Shown here piece by piece: positions 63,869-64,000 of a stretch of 64,000 bases of DNA. Origin of the DNA: Alteromonadaceae bacterium M269 (lineage in GTDB: Bacteria; Pseudomonadota; Gammaproteobacteria; Enterobacterales; Alteromonadaceae); contig SMNZ01000001.1 of the NCBI GenBank assembly GCA_004353515.1, forward strand, positions 868,001-932,000. The letters are read 5' to 3'. The notes beneath the pieces were generated by a model. That model was given only the letters and a program-made list of their open reading frames with translations, was not told where the DNA came from and ran no database searches. The translations under genes and the position numbers were made by a program. Every line of letters starts with the position of its first letter. Position 1 is the first letter of the stretch.

Positions 63869-64000
63869 CTATTTACCCAATGCTTCCACTTCTTCTGACG
63901 TCAATTTCCTCGCTTCGCTTTCAAGCATCACTGGTATATTGTCGCTAATTGGGAAGGCTAACCTATCGAATCGACAGATAAGCTCATTTGTTTTATCATT
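63869..64000 (-). CDS. Trm112 family protein (5' end outside window)
   Basis: The last 43 residues of a small protein are present, ending [20 protein letters not shown], then [17 protein letters not shown] and stop. This is the C-terminus of the YcaR/Trm112 family of about 60 residues. A CxxC is expected in the missing N-terminal part. Its place directly before kdsB agrees with the usual LPS gene order. Confidence 0.85.
   Translation of the reverse strand, partial: NDKTNELICRFDRLAFPISDNIPVMLESEARKLTSEEVEALGK

Overview
The window looks like chromosomal DNA of a moderately AT-rich, marine-type gammaproteobacterium. The closest fit is an Oceanospirillales or Kangiellaceae-like organism, but that placement is inference from gene content and order, not a database result. 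Supporting signs are the divergent gltA / sdhCDAB-sucABCD block, an IscR-led sufBCDS-sufA-sufT-sufE cluster, LPS biosynthesis (kdsB beside a Trm112-type gene), c-type cytochromes and many c-di-GMP and two-component genes. I see no rRNA, tRNA, CRISPR array, phage or intact insertion sequence.

Layout. 1-2384: a membrane redox pair (partial membrane protein plus FAD/NAD(P) oxidoreductase) with overlapping reading frames. 2385-9480: an accessory stretch of small, mostly membrane-anchored hypothetical genes, a probable GntR remnant, and two short dispersed repeat families. 9487-12318: a three-gene ABC-3C-type conflict system (HNH effector, small middle component, DUF2326-type ABC ATPase) enclosed by inverted copies of one repeat, followed by a 59-residue ORF. 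12610-18396: an NTF2-like protein, a secreted helical-toroid-like protein, and a three-gene exported cluster of lipase lipoprotein, di-heme peroxidase-like protein and catalase-fold haem protein. 18549-25452: a 7TMR-DISM diguanylate cyclase, a serine hydrolase divergent from a ToxR/CadC-type regulator, a zinc-ribbon membrane protein, a tautomerase and a CvfB-like S1 protein.

25607-37668: the TCA block. sdhCDAB-sucABCD runs leftward as one probable operon with a promoter in front of sdhC and a terminator after sucD. It is divergent from gltA. Perfect hairpins sit at the sdhB-sucA and sucB-sucC junctions, and SucB carries two lipoyl domains. 37699-45084: yjdM, then iscR and the suf operon. A site matching the type-1 IscR consensus in every position lies in front of iscR, and a structured leader lies between iscR and sufB. 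45085-46191: two MITE-like elements of about 270 bp flank a VOC-family gene. 46192-53585: photolyase, a saccharopine-dehydrogenase-like reductase and a MacAB-like exporter (adaptor, ATPase, two permeases). 53586-60115: a DUF547 protein, then a signalling block of histidine kinase, single-domain receiver, GAF-PAS kinase and REC-GGDEF-EAL protein. 60470-64000: a membrane glycosyltransferase with a probable non-standard start codon, a TPR lipoprotein, kdsB and a partial Trm112-family gene.

The best candidates for something new are the ABC-3C system with its repeat bracket and the exported lipase / di-heme / catalase-fold trio, which could form an extracytoplasmic fatty-acid oxygenation (oxylipin) pathway. 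Positions and motifs were read by eye from the sequence; family names rest on remembered family features.
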